Shown here: positions 9,831 through 21,071 of the stretch, one piece after another
Layout: each line of letters starts with the position of its first letter
Numbering within the stretch: position 1 is the first letter of the stretch
Source of the DNA: Aegilops tauschii subsp. strangulata
Taxonomy: Eukaryota; Streptophyta; Magnoliopsida; Poales; Poaceae
Length of the DNA: 64,000 nucleotides
NCBI RefSeq assembly: GCF_002575655.3
Contig: NC_053037.3
Span: forward strand, 207,623,743 to 207,687,742
Reading direction: 5' to 3'
Made by a program: the position numbers and the translations under genes
Notes under the pieces: model-generated
Databases searched by the model: none
Told to the model about the DNA's origin: nothing
Seen by the model: the letters and a program-made list of their open reading frames with translations, nothing else

Positions 9831-10088
9831 CGTGAGAAGATGAGTAGACATGACATCTAATTGGGCCCAACGATTGTATCACCTATAATTTTCCCGACAC
9901 TTGACATGACATCGAAAGCCATTTAATTGGGCGTCGAGTAGACATGACATCTAATTGGGCCCCCATAGTACTGTGCATGAATCCATTTATCCACCAGGCA
10001 AGCCACTACCCTGCCATTCGCACGCGCCCCCCACTCGACATTTTTACAATTGATAAACCGCTCCTAGTCGTCCCGTCCTCCCATATCC

Positions 10089-10809
10089 ATGGCGTCACAA
10101 ATCTCCATGATCGGCGGTGAGTACAAGGTTAGAACTATCACTGGCGATGAGTTCGACGTCATCTACACCCATTCTTCCGCAACGGTGAAAGAATGCCTTG
10201 CTCGCTTCAAACGCATGTTCGAAAACTCAAATGATGAGTGGATTGCTGGGCTAGATGTTGAGTACACCAGTCCTGGGAAGCGAGAAGAAACTAAAGGAGG
10301 CAGAGAAGATGAAGCCCGCCGTGATCCAGGTTTGCGTGCATGACTTATGCTTGGTCTACCACATATGCCATGCCGACGTTGAGTGCGATGAATTTAAGAA
10401 GTTCCTCAAGGGCAACCGAGTCAAATTTGTTACTGTAGACTTTAGGAACAACAAGGAAATCCTGGGTCGGATAGGCCTCGTTGTAGGCCAGCCCATCGAT
10501 CTCCAGAAGGCAGGCCTGGTGTCCTCCCTTGATCAGCCTTCAATGCTGACCCTGGCAGGAACCATGGTTCATCCTTCGTGCGGTAAACTAGAGAAACCTC
10601 CGTACACGTTTCATCGTCATGCATGGCAGTGGAATGTACTAGATATAGACCACATCCACTACGCTGCAATGGATGGCTACCTTTGTTTCAATATCTACAA
10701 GGGTTGGATGAAGAGCAAGAGCCAAGTGTGCGGTTCAAGCAAAGAAGTATCACCCAAGAGGAAGAGGGACAAAGACGAAGTCGAGGACGTGGACGAGGAC
10801 TCCGAGTAA
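10089..10809 (+). pseudogene. 3'-5' exonuclease (DEDDy, WRN-exo-like), frameshifted
   Basis: Two overlapping frames together give one RNase-H-fold exonuclease-like protein of about 240 residues. Frame 1 runs from ATG 10089 and carries motif I as LDVEYT (Asp and Glu present) at about residue 55. It then closes at 10343, while the protein-like sequence continues one frame over (10270-10809). The shift between ~10262 and ~10285 corresponds to one extra base or two missing ones. Downstream are motif II as VDFRNNKEIL, with Asn where an Asp is usual, and motif III as YAAMDGY with Tyr and Asp. The C-terminus is basic then acidic (PKRKRDKDE), a probable nuclear signal. The family trims DNA or RNA 3' ends. 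A recent pseudogene or an assembly error are both possible. No intron of plausible length fits the shift. Confidence 0.7.
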
Positions 10810-10859
10810 GGTGGCAGTGTCATTGCTCATGGTGGTTTGCAGTGTCTACCAGATTAGTT

Positions 10860-11130
10860 GCTTAGTTTAATTTCTGGTGTGCTTAGTTTTCTTTGAGGGG
10901 TGTGTTGTGCTGAGCCCCCAGCAGAACTATGTTATGTTTCTTCTCGTTATATTTCGTACATTACATCTTTTAGTTGGTATAGTACTACCACTCGTTTCTT
11001 GACATTATATACGTACAATATATATGGCCAACATCATATAGCCAGCAGTTTAGTTGTCAAAGAATTTCAGGGTGCTTAGTTTTGTCAAAGAATTCCAGGG
11101 TGCTTAGTTTTATTTGAGGGGTGTGTTGTG
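10860..11130 (+). repeat. ~220 bp direct duplication in 3' flank
   Basis: GTGCTTAGTTTTCTTTGAGG plus GGTGTGTTGTGCTG (10877-10911) recurs as GTGCTTAGTTTTATTTGAGG plus the same tail (11101-11135), and a half-copy lies at 11070. It is directly downstream of the exonuclease-like ORF and may be its duplicated 3' untranslated region. 11131-11584 shows nothing else. Confidence 0.5.
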
Positions 11131-11584
11131 CTGGACACCATTAACTTATCATTGTGAGAATCGGCTTATTTTTGTCATGTAGCATGGTCAATAGGTTTGA
11201 CGTGAAAATAAAAATGTCTAATGGCATTTCTGAGCAAACATCTAACTTAATGATGGCATTTTTTAGATATCTAATTGCATTTTTGAGCAGGCATCTCACG
11301 GATCGATGGAATTTTTTGAGTAGTTATAACTTCTAATAGCAAAACTAAGTAGTGATACACAACTAGTGGCATAAATAATAAGAACCCAATAATTAAATAG
11401 GTATGCTAATTTCTTTATTTCTTTATTTCTTTATACCTTTGTGTGCGAAACAATATCGACTGCCTCCCCCCAGATTTTCTTTACAGAGGCAACATAGAAC
11501 TATATGAGTGCCCTGTTAAATTTTGGAATTATTCCGGGTTCGTTTGGCCTTTTTATACATTAATTGAGTTTCTGGTCATTTAAT

Positions 11585-12195
11585 GCGCATAATTCAAATT
11601 TGAACTACAAGCACATGCTCCCGTGCACCAAGGTTGACTGAAAAATCACATGTGTGTCCTTGGGTGAATTTCTAGGTCCCATGCAAGAAATGGGAATGAA
11701 ATTCAAACATCTGGGCATCGTGGTTCGGCCGAGAACAATGAGAAGCTTGGTTTTAGAATTCTTGTAAATCCAAAACACGCCTGAAAATCATGAAACATGG
11801 CATGGTGTCATGTCATGTTAGTACCATGCTGTGGTAATTTTTTTTTGCAAAATAGGAACAAGTTTTGGTATAAGCTTTTTGCAAACCGGAGCTTCTCTCA
11901 AGAAGGCTCGTGGTTCTGAGAGGGAACGTGTCACCTTTGTGTGCATAATTCAAATTTTAAATACAAGCACATGCTCCAATGCACCAAAGCTGGTTGAAAA
12001 ATCACATGTGTGTCCTCGGGTAAATTTCTAGGTCCCATGCCAGAAATGGGAATGAAATTCAAACGTCTGGGCATCATGGCTCGGCTGGAACTTGGTTTTT
12101 TAATTCCTATAAATCCGAAACATGCATGAAAATCATGAAACTTGGCTTGGTGTCATGACATGGCACCAACATGCTGTGGTAATTTTGCTGTCCGA
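11585..12195 (+). repeat. Two direct copies of a ~255 bp unit, 355 bp apart
   Basis: Copy 1 starts CATAATTCAAATTTGAACTA at 11588 and copy 2 starts CATAATTCAAATTTTAAATA at 11943. Both then share ACAAGCACATGCTCC, TGAAAAATCACATGTGTGTC, GGTCCCATGC, AATGGGAATGAAATTCAAAC, TCTGGGCATC and CATGCTGTGGTAATTTT. Non-coding. Probably an internally repeated transposon fragment, but no ends were found. Confidence 0.7.
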
Positions 12196-12704
12196 TTTGC
12201 GAAGGCGCACACATTAACAATCAACAAAGTCATTTTGGAACATGTGCTGCCACATTACAATCGGAAACACAAGTATTATTGAAACCGTGGGCGTTCTATT
12301 TACCATTTACGTGCCGCCACGCGTCCCCTTTTTTATTAGCTAGGAGGCGCTGTGTAGGGTAGCTATTTGAGTACGGGAGGCGTGCGATCACACCCTGCGC
12401 GTGCTTATCGGGAGGAGAGCCCTTTGACCTCCATCTGCCGTCCACCTCTCGCCCAAGGTCTCCATTAATGGCGCCCGAGCCTCTGTTTAATGGCGTGGCA
12501 ATGTCTCACTCGACTGAGATTTAAGAGAGAAAACAGAAAATCTGAAAAGATAAATTTGCACGGATCTTGATGTAAGATCCGACGGACCTATATAGCATCT
12601 ACTGCGACTTATAGCAAGACTGATGATTATATATATAAGGACGACAAGAGTGGATAATAAGTTTCTTACATAATTAGGAAGATAATTAAAAAAGCCACAT
12701 GCGG
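12196..12704. other. No gene seen
   Basis: 3' flank of the minus-strand coiled-coil gene. 12590-12690 is AT-rich and could hold its polyadenylation region. No repeat or ORF worth calling. Confidence 0.4.
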
Positions 12705-13430
12705 CTACGCCCGAAATACACAAGGGCCAAAGAAGAAGGAAGACACATACAACGATCTGGCTCGCTGATCTCTACTTCCTTTATGCGCTGCAGGCCGCGG
12801 AGACAAGTTCTTGTGGCGGGCGATGATCTCTTTCATCAGTTTCATGTCCTTAATACGCTGCTTGGCAGCATCCATGGATTCCTCCACCAGCCTATTGCGC
12901 TCGATGCGGAGCATGGCATTCTCGTCCATAAGTTTCTTGATGATGACGCCCGTCCTCTGCAACACGGCAGCGGTCTCCTCCTCCTGCTTCGCCCTTCTGG
13001 CGATCTTCGCCCTCAGCAGGTCGTGCTCGCCCCGGAGCTTCGCATTGCCCTCCCCCAGTTGCCGGATGACACTGGTAGCCTCGTCCTGCATCCTCGCCCA
13101 GCCAGGGATCTGATCCATCTGGCTATGGACCATCGCACGCATGCGCCTGTAAGAGTCCTCGCCTGCCCGCGATAAATTTTCCCAGGCCGCCGTGGCACGG
13201 CGGGACATCTCTGCTGCTTCCGCGGCGCGGCCGGACCAGTCTGCTACATCGACGGTGTGGCGGGACCTCCGTGCTGCTTCGACGGTGCGGCGGGACCTCT
13301 GTGCTGCTACTGTTGCGCGGCTGGACATGTCGGCTGCTTTCGCGGCGAGGCGGGACATCTCTCGTGCTTCCTCTTCCATGCTCACCTCTCCCTGGTGGAA
13401 ATCTCTCGACCCAGAACTCACGCTGGCCAT
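12705..13430 (-). CDS. Coiled-coil protein with N-terminal decapeptide repeat
   Basis: An uninterrupted 241-residue frame from ATG 13430 to TAG 12705. Residues ~20-80 are six 10-residue repeats of the type TVEAARRSRH, Ala/Arg-rich and likely helical. Residues ~110-200 form a long heptad-like helix (ENAMLRIERNRLVEES, LMKEIIARHK). There is no signal peptide or membrane segment. A TATA box lies 75 bp upstream of the ATG, and a second, decayed copy of gene plus promoter lies at 28992-29702, so this is a tandemly duplicated gene. Structural or scaffolding use is plausible from the coiled coil alone; no family function is recognised. It looks intact. Confidence 0.65.
   Translation of the reverse strand: MASVSSGSRDFHQGEVSMEEEAREMSRLAAKAADMSSRATVAAQRSRRTVEAARRSRHTVDVADWSGRAAEAAEMSRRATAAWENLSRAGEDSYRRMRAMVHSQMDQIPGWARMQDEATSVIRQLGEGNAKLRGEHDLLRAKIARRAKQEEETAAVLQRTGVIIKKLMDENAMLRIERNRLVEESMDAAKQRIKDMKLMKEIIARHKNLSPRPAAHKGSRDQRARSLYVSSFFFGPCVFRA
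13190..13370 (-). repeat. 30 bp in-frame repeat, six copies
   Basis: CGGGAC or a one-base variant starts at 13201, 13231, 13261, 13291, 13321 and 13351, exactly 30 bp apart, followed each time by a GCTGCT-like word. It encodes the decapeptide repeat of the coiled-coil gene. The exact register with substitutions but no indels suggests selection to keep frame. Confidence 0.85.
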
Positions 13431-13502
13431 GGCTTGATTGACTTGATTGTTTTTTGTGGATGAGGAGTTGAGGAGGAATGTGCAGCCATCTTAGCATAGT
13501 AG

Positions 13503-13510
13503 TATTTATA
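13503..13510 (-). promoter_or_regulatory. TATA box of the coiled-coil gene
   Basis: Reads TATAAATA on the minus strand, 73-80 bp before the ATG at 13430, leaving a leader of about 45 nt. The equivalent box of the paralogue is at 29773-29780 at nearly the same distance. Confidence 0.65.
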
Positions 13511-14736
13511 ACCGAGTACTACTAGTACGCTCCTAAGTGGGAAACCGTTTAGGTTGTGATCGGTGTGAACAGGTTTGCAATTAAATATAGCATGGTAGTA
13601 GTAGTAATTTGGAATGTGACGAGATGTGCTCAAAATTTATTGACGCTTCTAGTTTCGAAGTGCGACACTATTCCCGGATGGCGTAACGTCGGCACTTTTT
13701 CTCGGCCGTGGTGTAGCATATGCCATGGTACTAGTTCTTTTTCTACTGCTGTGTACGTGCAAAAACTGGCACCGTCGGATAAATATCTTATGCTTGGCGT
13801 TCGACAAGAATAGCCTCGTGGCGAGCTATAGACTAGTCTTTTTTTTCAGACGCATTACACCTATCTCTCGGGACTTCTCGCACGCACCATCACTGCTCCC
13901 TAGGTCGATGCCACCCACATACACTTGTACTCTGAGAAGAGGTGCACGCACGCACTCATCCTCTCTCACACACGCATCTGTAGCTACGAATTGTAGTGTT
14001 CTCAACCATCCGATTGGCTCTATCATAGGTTTCACGTTACTCCTTGGCCTTGAAATTGAGAAGTTTAAAACGCGGAGGCTAAGATGGAGGCGCGAGGTTT
14101 TGGTTAATGTGTGGGCCGCACACGGCACCAACACGACACGAGCTTCGTCTGATTGGTGCGCATGCAGTCGGGTGAGTTTTCCAAATATAGACACAACCAG
14201 GCCCTCGTTGGTATCCGCGCCTCGACTTTGGCTGGTCATAGTGGAGAGTAGCATAGACTAGTTACTAGTCTATGTTACTAGTACCTTCATAGTGGGTAGT
14301 GTCATATAGTATATGCATAATTTGGCGACGAGTGCTCTCTATATGTACCACCTTTTTTCTTTAATTACATCTTGTTAGTTTTGCTCCATGGCGCAATCCA
14401 TCGATACTACTACTATACAAATGTATACATTTTTTAAAAGGCTAGAGGGCGGGGCAGTCTAGCTTGGTCCTTTTCACAAGAGGCGAGGGCCTTTTTGATT
14501 TGACGGCTCATTACTGCTGGAAGGCGGGGCCTTGTGATTTGACTGCTCGTATAAATGTGCCGACGACCTGAGGAGGAGCAAAGAACCGTGCGGTATACTC
14601 AAGTTTTTCACTGGAGTACGACGGAGGAGCACGAACACGGCAGCCTAGTGCCATATCCTCTACTCTCTACTCTTATTATATATTACTAGCAAGAGGCATT
14701 GTTCTATTGGCGATAAAGAATGATCTAATTTGCTAG
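13511..14736. other. Upstream region of the coiled-coil gene; no further gene
   Basis: 13511-13780 aligns by eye with 29790-30060 upstream of the paralogue: TACTACTAGTA, GTGGGAA..CGTT.AGGTT, GTGTGAACAGG/GTGTGAGCAGG, TTGGAATGTGA/TTGAATGTGA and AAAAACTGGCAC/AAAAATTGGCAC. 14380-14500 is copy 2 of the repeat at 9660-9830. The two antiparallel ORFs at 13725-14261 are shadows with no recognisable protein. Confidence 0.5.
14252..14274. repeat. 23 bp palindrome
   Basis: CATAGACTAGT and ACTAGTCTATG flank a single T. It sits in a CATAGTGGAGAGTAGCATA context with a second CATAGTGGGTAGTGTCATA at 14290, which looks like a MITE remnant. Confidence 0.6.
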
Positions 14737-14741
14737 TCATC
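14737..14741. other. Target-site duplication, left copy
   Basis: TCATC directly before the left LTR. The same five bases follow the right LTR at 28828-28832. An exact 5 bp duplication shows that both ends of the 14.1 kb element belong to one insertion. Confidence 0.9.
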
Positions 14742-17700
14742 TGTCACGACCGGTTTTCAATAAAATAATTATTGAGAGACCAATCCCTTTTACGGACCAG
14801 CGAGGAAGAATTCCTTCTCACTGGTAGACAATATCTTGGTCACAGAAGAAAAATACTAGGAGTACTAAATATAATACAAGGTTGAGCAGAGACTACCCAA
14901 CAATTTATTACAAGCACGCCGCTAAAACAAAACGGCGGATAGGGTGGCAACTACTAACTCACGACAATGATGGTGGTGGAAATATCACCGCGAAGCGAGT
15001 GATATGATTCCAGAAGACTACAACTCATCGAGCGTCTGAGTGAGGCTCGAGAAGATTTATTACGGGTGGCGGAAGCGTAAACGATACAAGTGACCAATAT
15101 CCGGGATCGCGCAGGACTGACTGGGACTCCTCTAGGCGTCGGACGCGCTATCAAACTCTTCATCCAAGAGATCGCCTTCGTCAACATCTGGCCAAATCAA
15201 CAAGCCAGGTGAGTACTATGAAAGTACTCGCAAGACAGTTCGGACATAAGGTATAACAAAAGTAAACATGAAGCACATCAATAAGTTAGCCAGTGCGATC
15301 AGACATAAATAAATACTGGGTGCCAAGCGAGGGTCTGAATGACGCCTCGAGCGGAAACTGCAGAGTAGTAATACTGGTTCCAAACGAGTGTCTGAAAGAC
15401 TCCTCGAGCGGAAAATGCGGAATAATTATGCGGGTGCCAAACGAGTGTCTGAAAGACTCCTCGAGCGGAAAATGCGGAATAATAATGCGGGTGCCAAACG
15501 AGTGTCTGAAAGACTCCTCGAGAGGTAAATGCAGAATAATAATGCCACAGTCGGGCGTCGGGGCGACACCACAAAAAGGGCTTATAACAGAAAGTAAAGA
15601 CAGTGCATGCCGCAGTCGGACGTCTGAGCGACATCACATAAAGGGCTTATATTGAAAGTGAGAAACGAGTACACGCCACAGTCGGACGTCTGCGCGACGT
15701 CACATAAAGGGCTTATATCACATCTCATCAATACAACAGTTCGAGAACATAAATTAACACAAGCATGAGACACAAAATAAAGTTAGTCCATCCACAGGAG
15801 TAACAATAAGTCGGAATTTTACCACTTGAGCTTGTTCACCGGGGAAAAGTTTTCACACGGATATATATGGATATAATGTTCTCATTACTTGATCATGGAT
15901 ACGATGATTTGGAAGGACTTGACTCTGCAGAGTTTGTACTTAACCACAGCCAACGGATTTCAGTAGTCACGGGGACTAGTTCCGTCTACGGTGTTTTGGA
16001 AGAAACACGTCTAACCAGTACACACCCAATTCAACCATCCGAAGCCAGGGATCACCCTCGGCAACTTTCAAGAAAAATCTTGAGACGGGGAGGCTACAAC
16101 CTCGCGTAGCATGGGATCAAATTTTTATACGCGCGCTTTAAGGGGGTGCCCCCCCTCTCGGTCCCAACCGGAAACACCCATGCCCCCTGACCGGATGACT
16201 AGCTTTAATCCTGGGCCAAGGTACCATCATCCCGGCCCCTCTGTTTGGTGTGTAAACGGAAAGAGGTTACCAACTTACTAAATCGCATCCTGGCAATGAG
16301 ACATGTGGTAGCACGGAAAGGGGAAAGAATGGTAACGTGGCTCCAACCACGTTAACGTCGGAGAAAGTCGGATGTCACAAGGCTGGCATGCTACAATAGT
16401 ACCACCTTGCTGCCATCCATGTCACCACATGATTTGGCCATCTCTCATCAGAGACCATCGCAACTTTGGAACAGGCGGAAAAAGATCGTTAACGTAGCTC
16501 CAACCACGTTAACGTCGAAGAAAGTTGGATGACGCAAGGCTGGCATGCCACAACAGTACCACCTTGCTGCCCTTCATGTCACCACATGCTTAGGCCACCT
16601 CTCTACAGAGGTCATCGCAACTTTGGGACAACCGGGTCGTTGCCTTACAAGCAACGAGGTTTTTTACCGGCACTCATATGCCACACACAAACTCTCACGT
16701 GAACATGCAAAACATCTCCCATATCAAATGTTCAAAACATGCTTGCCTGGTTCAGAGAAGTCGGAGTCTAGCTCGGCGAAGTTCGCTGCTCCGTCACCTC
16801 TCCCGGAACCTACGGCAAATCACGAAATGGGTACTAACGTGAAAACCAACACATACACAGAAACTTTTCCAAATATTTTTCAAATAAATCCCATAAAAAA
16901 CTAGACAAATTTTGAAGATTGACAGAAAAAGAATCACTCAAAAATACCTTTTTATTAAAAAGTTATAAAGGTTTCTGTCCAGGGACTTATCTGTAATGAA
17001 ACAGAAAAGTTCCAGGGTTTTAACTGAGAAAACAGAAAACGCTTCGGCTGGGAATGCGCAAGCGCAAAGGAGGAAATGTATTTTGCCCGAAGGCGCCAAC
17101 AGAAAACGGTTCGCGAATAAAAGAACAGAGGCTGACATGCGGGGTCCACATGTCAGGTTTGAAAAGCTCGCCGGCGCCCGAAGACTGCGGTGGACGCCGG
17201 CGTCGAACCACGGCGAGATAGGGGGAACGGAGGGTACCAAGAGCTTCAGCGTCCTATTCCGCGTCGGTGGGTGGTGGACTCGTCCAACGGGGAGCCCTAA
17301 GTCGACGGCGACACTTTCTCCGGCGGACGGCGGCTGGTGAGGATGGGGAACTCCGGTGGAGGGCTGCAAGCTTCAAATTGAAGTGCGGGTCAGAAAGAGG
17401 GATGCATGGTGAAGCTACTGGCAAGAGAATGGAGGCGGAGGAGCACACACGGGGGCGAATCGGGCTGGATCCCGTGGCGGGTCGCGGCGGCCGGAGTCGA
17501 GGAAGGAGACCTCCTCGGGGCTCTTCCAGTGGCTAGGCGTGCTCTAGGGGGAGTGCAGGGCTGGTGGGTGCTCGAGTTGAAGCTCGGGGCCTCTATTTAT
17601 AGGCAGATCGACGGGGTGGCCGTGAACGGAGAATCTCCGGCGAGCGATTACGACGGAGCAGTGGATTTGCAGGGGGTTTGAGCGGCCGGGCAACATCAGT

Positions 17701-18910
17701 GGAGGTTACTGGACTCGTTTTGCAGCTAAACGGGGTCGGTCTTGGCGTAATGGCGTCGGTCCACGGTGAGATGACCGCACGGGCTCAACGGCGGCAGAGA
17801 GCGCGCTCCGCGCCCTGCGGTTCACGACGAGAGCGGCAGCGCGTTCGTGGGAGTGGAAGGCCACGCGGCGAGCTCCGGTGGTTTGGGCGGCGCTGGGTGG
17901 CGTCGTCGGCGCCGTGTCTCCTGCTGGCGTCCACAAAGCCGCCGCCGGCGTCGGTCACGGGGCGGCGCACCTTCTGCTGCTCGTCGCCGACGCCCGCAAG
18001 GCGCCAGGCATTCGTGTGGTGCAGGAACAAGAGAGCGGGGACGAGGAGCAAGGCGACGCGGTGGCACTGGCGAGATCGACGTCCGCTTCTGAAGAAAACG
18101 ACAGCAGCCACTTGACTGAATCTCTGAACTTTCTGAATGTGACAAAGACAGTGCACTGCAGGTGTTCGACAGAAGGTTTTGGCTTTGAGATAAATTTTTC
18201 TGGAGCTGTAACTTGGTGAGATGACCACTCAATGCACCCATAGGCTGCCTGATTTTACTTGGAATTTTTGGAGAAGGTTTGGGATGAATTTCACCAAATT
18301 TGGCAAATCTGGTCCAAACTTGCAGCAAGTGTAGTTTGAAAATTTTGAACTGAAGACCAGTGGATCTTCATGGTTCTAGGTTGAGGGTACAAAGGACTAG
18401 GAGGGAGAGTTGGTTTGGTGGCAAAAATCAAAACAGAAAAAGGAGTTCCTTTGTAAATCTCCAAGAGCTAGAGGAGAAGAAAGAAATTTGTTTGAATAGA
18501 ATTTAAATGGAAATAGACATATGTGGAGGTTAAACTTGCTGGATTTGGTGCAAAACATGATCCAAAGGTGAGGGGAGTGGTTAGGAGAGATCATTTGCAC
18601 TAGGGCCATGGCAAGGAGGAATTGTTGAAAGTGGCAAAGAACTTTCCAAAAGCCATAGTGCAAAATTCAAAAAGGATTTCAAAAGTTATTTTTTCCCAAA
18701 TGAAAAACATTTTGTCTTGAGTCCAAATGAAAAGCAAGGACTTCCAAGACCAAAGGCAGATCTTGGGTGAATCCAAATAAAACTTTTTTTCCATAAAAAA
18801 AATATTTGAGAGGGAGAGTTCTCTTGAAGAGAAATTTAAATCACCTCCCTCAAGTCACATAAAATCTTTTGAAAGAAAAAATCCAAAGAAAAAAAAACTT
18901 GGGTGTCACA
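14742..18910 (-). repeat. Left LTR (3' LTR of the element)
   Basis: 4,169 bp, same length as the right LTR despite small compensating indels. A TATA-type box (TATAAATA on the minus strand) is at 17594-17601. In the element's orientation this copy supplies the 3' end. ORFs in it (for example 17822-18328) are GC-rich shadows present in both LTRs. Confidence 0.95.
15322..15550. repeat. 57 bp tandem repeat inside the LTR, about four copies
   Basis: CAAACGAGTGTCTGAAAGAC begins at 15381, 15438 and 15495, exactly 57 bp apart, with a diverged first unit at ~15324. A second array of ~60 bp units (CAGTCGGACGTCTG..GACATCACATAAAG) follows at 15545-15720. The same arrays are in the right LTR at 25239-25637. 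The 57 bp unit is a multiple of three, so it makes an open frame, which I do not treat as a gene. Confidence 0.85.
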
Positions 18911-18925
18911 ACACCTACCCCCTTA
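18911..18925 (-). promoter_or_regulatory. Polypurine tract
   Basis: Minus-strand reading CCTAAGGGGGTAGGTGT directly precedes the 3' LTR and is purine-rich, as needed to prime plus-strand synthesis in reverse transcription. The pol-frame stop (TAA, 18923-18925) overlaps its edge. Confidence 0.7.
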
Positions 18926-19100
18926 GGAAAAATCTCGTCCTCGAGATTTCTGCTGATCCTCAAATAGATATGGATACTCTCCTCGAAGGAAATCCTCCCT
19001 TTCCCATGTAGCTTCATCCTCAGTGTGGTTGCTCCACTGAACCCTGAAAAACTTGGTCGTTTTCTGATGGGTCCTCCGTTCAGACTCTTCTAATCTTTAC
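18923..19100 (-). pseudogene. Chromodomain remnant of pol, out of frame
   Basis: Continuing pol in the neighbouring frame from ~19095 gives a sequence with RVQWSNHTEDEATW and EREDFL, the C-terminal chromodomain signature of chromoviral integrases, ending at TAA 18923. The main pol frame stops at 19080 (TGA), so an indel near 19083-19100 disconnects this domain. The chromodomain normally directs insertion through histone marks. Confidence 0.75.
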
Positions 19101-21071
19101 TGGCCTTTCTCTATAGGTGAGATCTGGTTGCATATCAATGTCCTCATGAGGTACATGTTTTTCTGGGTTGCTCACACATTTTCTTAACTTTGAGACGTGG
19201 AACACGTCATGGACGTCTGACAGCTCCTTGGGGAGGTCTAGTTGGTAGGCCACCGTGCCTCTTCGTGCCTTTACACAAAATGGTCCAATAAATCTTGGGG
19301 CTAGCTTCCCCTTAATTTTGAACCGTTGCAGATCCCTCATAGGAGATACTCGGAGGTATACGGAATCACCAGGTTCAAAGCTGACCTCACGGTGCTTCTG
19401 GTCATAGTAGCTCTTTTGTCGGCTCTGTGCTGTCTTGAGTCTGTCCCTGATTTGTTTCACTTTCTCCTCGGCCTCCTTAAGCATATCTGGGCCGAAGATA
19501 CGGCTGTCACCTGTCTCTGACCAATTCAGTGGGGTACGACACCTCCGTCCGTACAATGCTTCAAAGGGTGCCATTTGCAAGCTGGCTTGGTAACTGTTGT
19601 TGTAAGCAAATTCGGCACATGGCAAACTCTCTTCCCAACTGGATCCATAGGTGAGCACACAGGCTCTTAGCATATCCTCTAGGATTTGGTTTACACGTTC
19701 CGTTTGTCCATCGGTCTGAGGGTGGTATGCTGTACTGAAAACTAGCTGCGTGCCCAGAGCTTGTTGTAGGTGATCCCAAAATTTGGAGACGAATTGGGTG
19801 CCTCGGTCTGATATTATAGTCTTTGGGACTCCGTGCAAGCAAACTATACGGGAGAGATAAAGTTTTGCCAGTCTTTGTGTGGAGTAGGTAGTCTTCACGG
19901 GAATGAAATGAGCAACCTTGGTTAGTCGGTCTGTGATGACCCATATGGCATCATTTCCGCGTTGTGATCGGGGTAATCCGACAATGAAGTCCATTCCGAT
20001 TTCGTCCCATTTCCACTCCGGTATCCTGTTAGGCTGGAGTAGCCCTGCTGGCTTTTGGTGCTCGGCCTTGATGCGCTGACATGAATCGCAACAAGCGATG
20101 AATGTGGCTATATCTCTTTTCATACCGTGCCACCAAAATCTTTCCTGGATGTCCTTGTACATTTTGGTTCCTCCAGGATGGATCGAGTATGGGGCGGTGT
20201 GGCTTTCCGTCAAGATCTGTTGCTTGAGTTCCTCAATGTTGGGTACGCAAAGCCTGTCCCGGTACCATAATGTTCCTTCACTGTCCGTGACGAATTCTGA
20301 AGTCTTACTAAGGTTCATTTTCTTCTTTATGCCTTCGATACTGGGATGTCCTTGTTGAGCCTTCCTGACTTGTTCCACTAGGGTGGGTTGTATCTCCAGG
20401 TTCGATACGGTGCCCTCAGAAACTAACATCAGGTTGAGCCGAGTGAACTCTCGCTGAAACTCAGGCCTCAAATTTTGCGGACCATCACTGTCTGGGCTGG
20501 GGTTTCGACTAAGGGCATCGGCCACTACATTTGCTTTCCCTGGGTGGTAGTGAATACCGACGTCATAGTCTTTGACTAGTTCCAACCAGCGTCGTTGGCG
20601 TAAATTCAGCTCTGGCTGTGTGAAAATATATTTGAGGCTTTTATGGTCCGTATATATTTCACAGCGATTTCCCAATAGAAAGTGCCTCCACTCTTTGAGT
20701 GCATGTATAACTGCTGCTAGCTCCAAGTCATGTGTTGGGTAATTTTCCTCATGTTTTCGGAGCTGCCTGGAGGCAGATGCGACAACTTTGCCATCCTGCA
20801 TTAGCACACATCCGAGACCTTTTCGGGACGCGTCACAATACACTTCAAAGCTCTTGTGTATGTCTGGCACAGTTAAGACCGGTGCGGTTGTCAGCTTCTT
20901 CTTGAGTTCTTGGAAGCTCTGCTCGCATGCTTCCGTCCATACAAATTTCTTGTCCTTCTTGAGTAACGGTGTTATAGGTTTTGCCACAGTGGAGAACCCT
21001 TCAATAAATCCTCTGTAATATCGGGCCATTCCTAGGAAACTCCGCACATCTGTAACATTCGCGGGTGGCTT
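19080..21071 (-). pseudogene. Pol, RNase H and integrase part
   Basis: Continues in frame from the protease-RT segment after the TAG at 21072-21074. In order it shows the end of the RT connection ([13 protein letters not shown]), RNase H ([37 protein letters not shown]), the HHCC integrase zinc finger (H...H, CCDSCQ) and the DDE core ([33 protein letters not shown]). Catalytic residues look preserved. The frame ends prematurely at 19080, so the chromodomain is lost. Confidence 0.9.

Noticed and set aside
13725..14261. Antiparallel ORFs of 178 and 142 codons
   Set aside because: Mutual shadows in a promoter region with no conserved motif.
15322..15720. CRISPR-like array
   Set aside because: Units are contiguous tandem repeats without unique spacers, in a plant LTR.
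17678..18328. Several overlapping GC-rich ORFs in the LTR
   Set aside because: Present in both LTRs, overlapping on both strands, no domain; explained by high GC and few stops.
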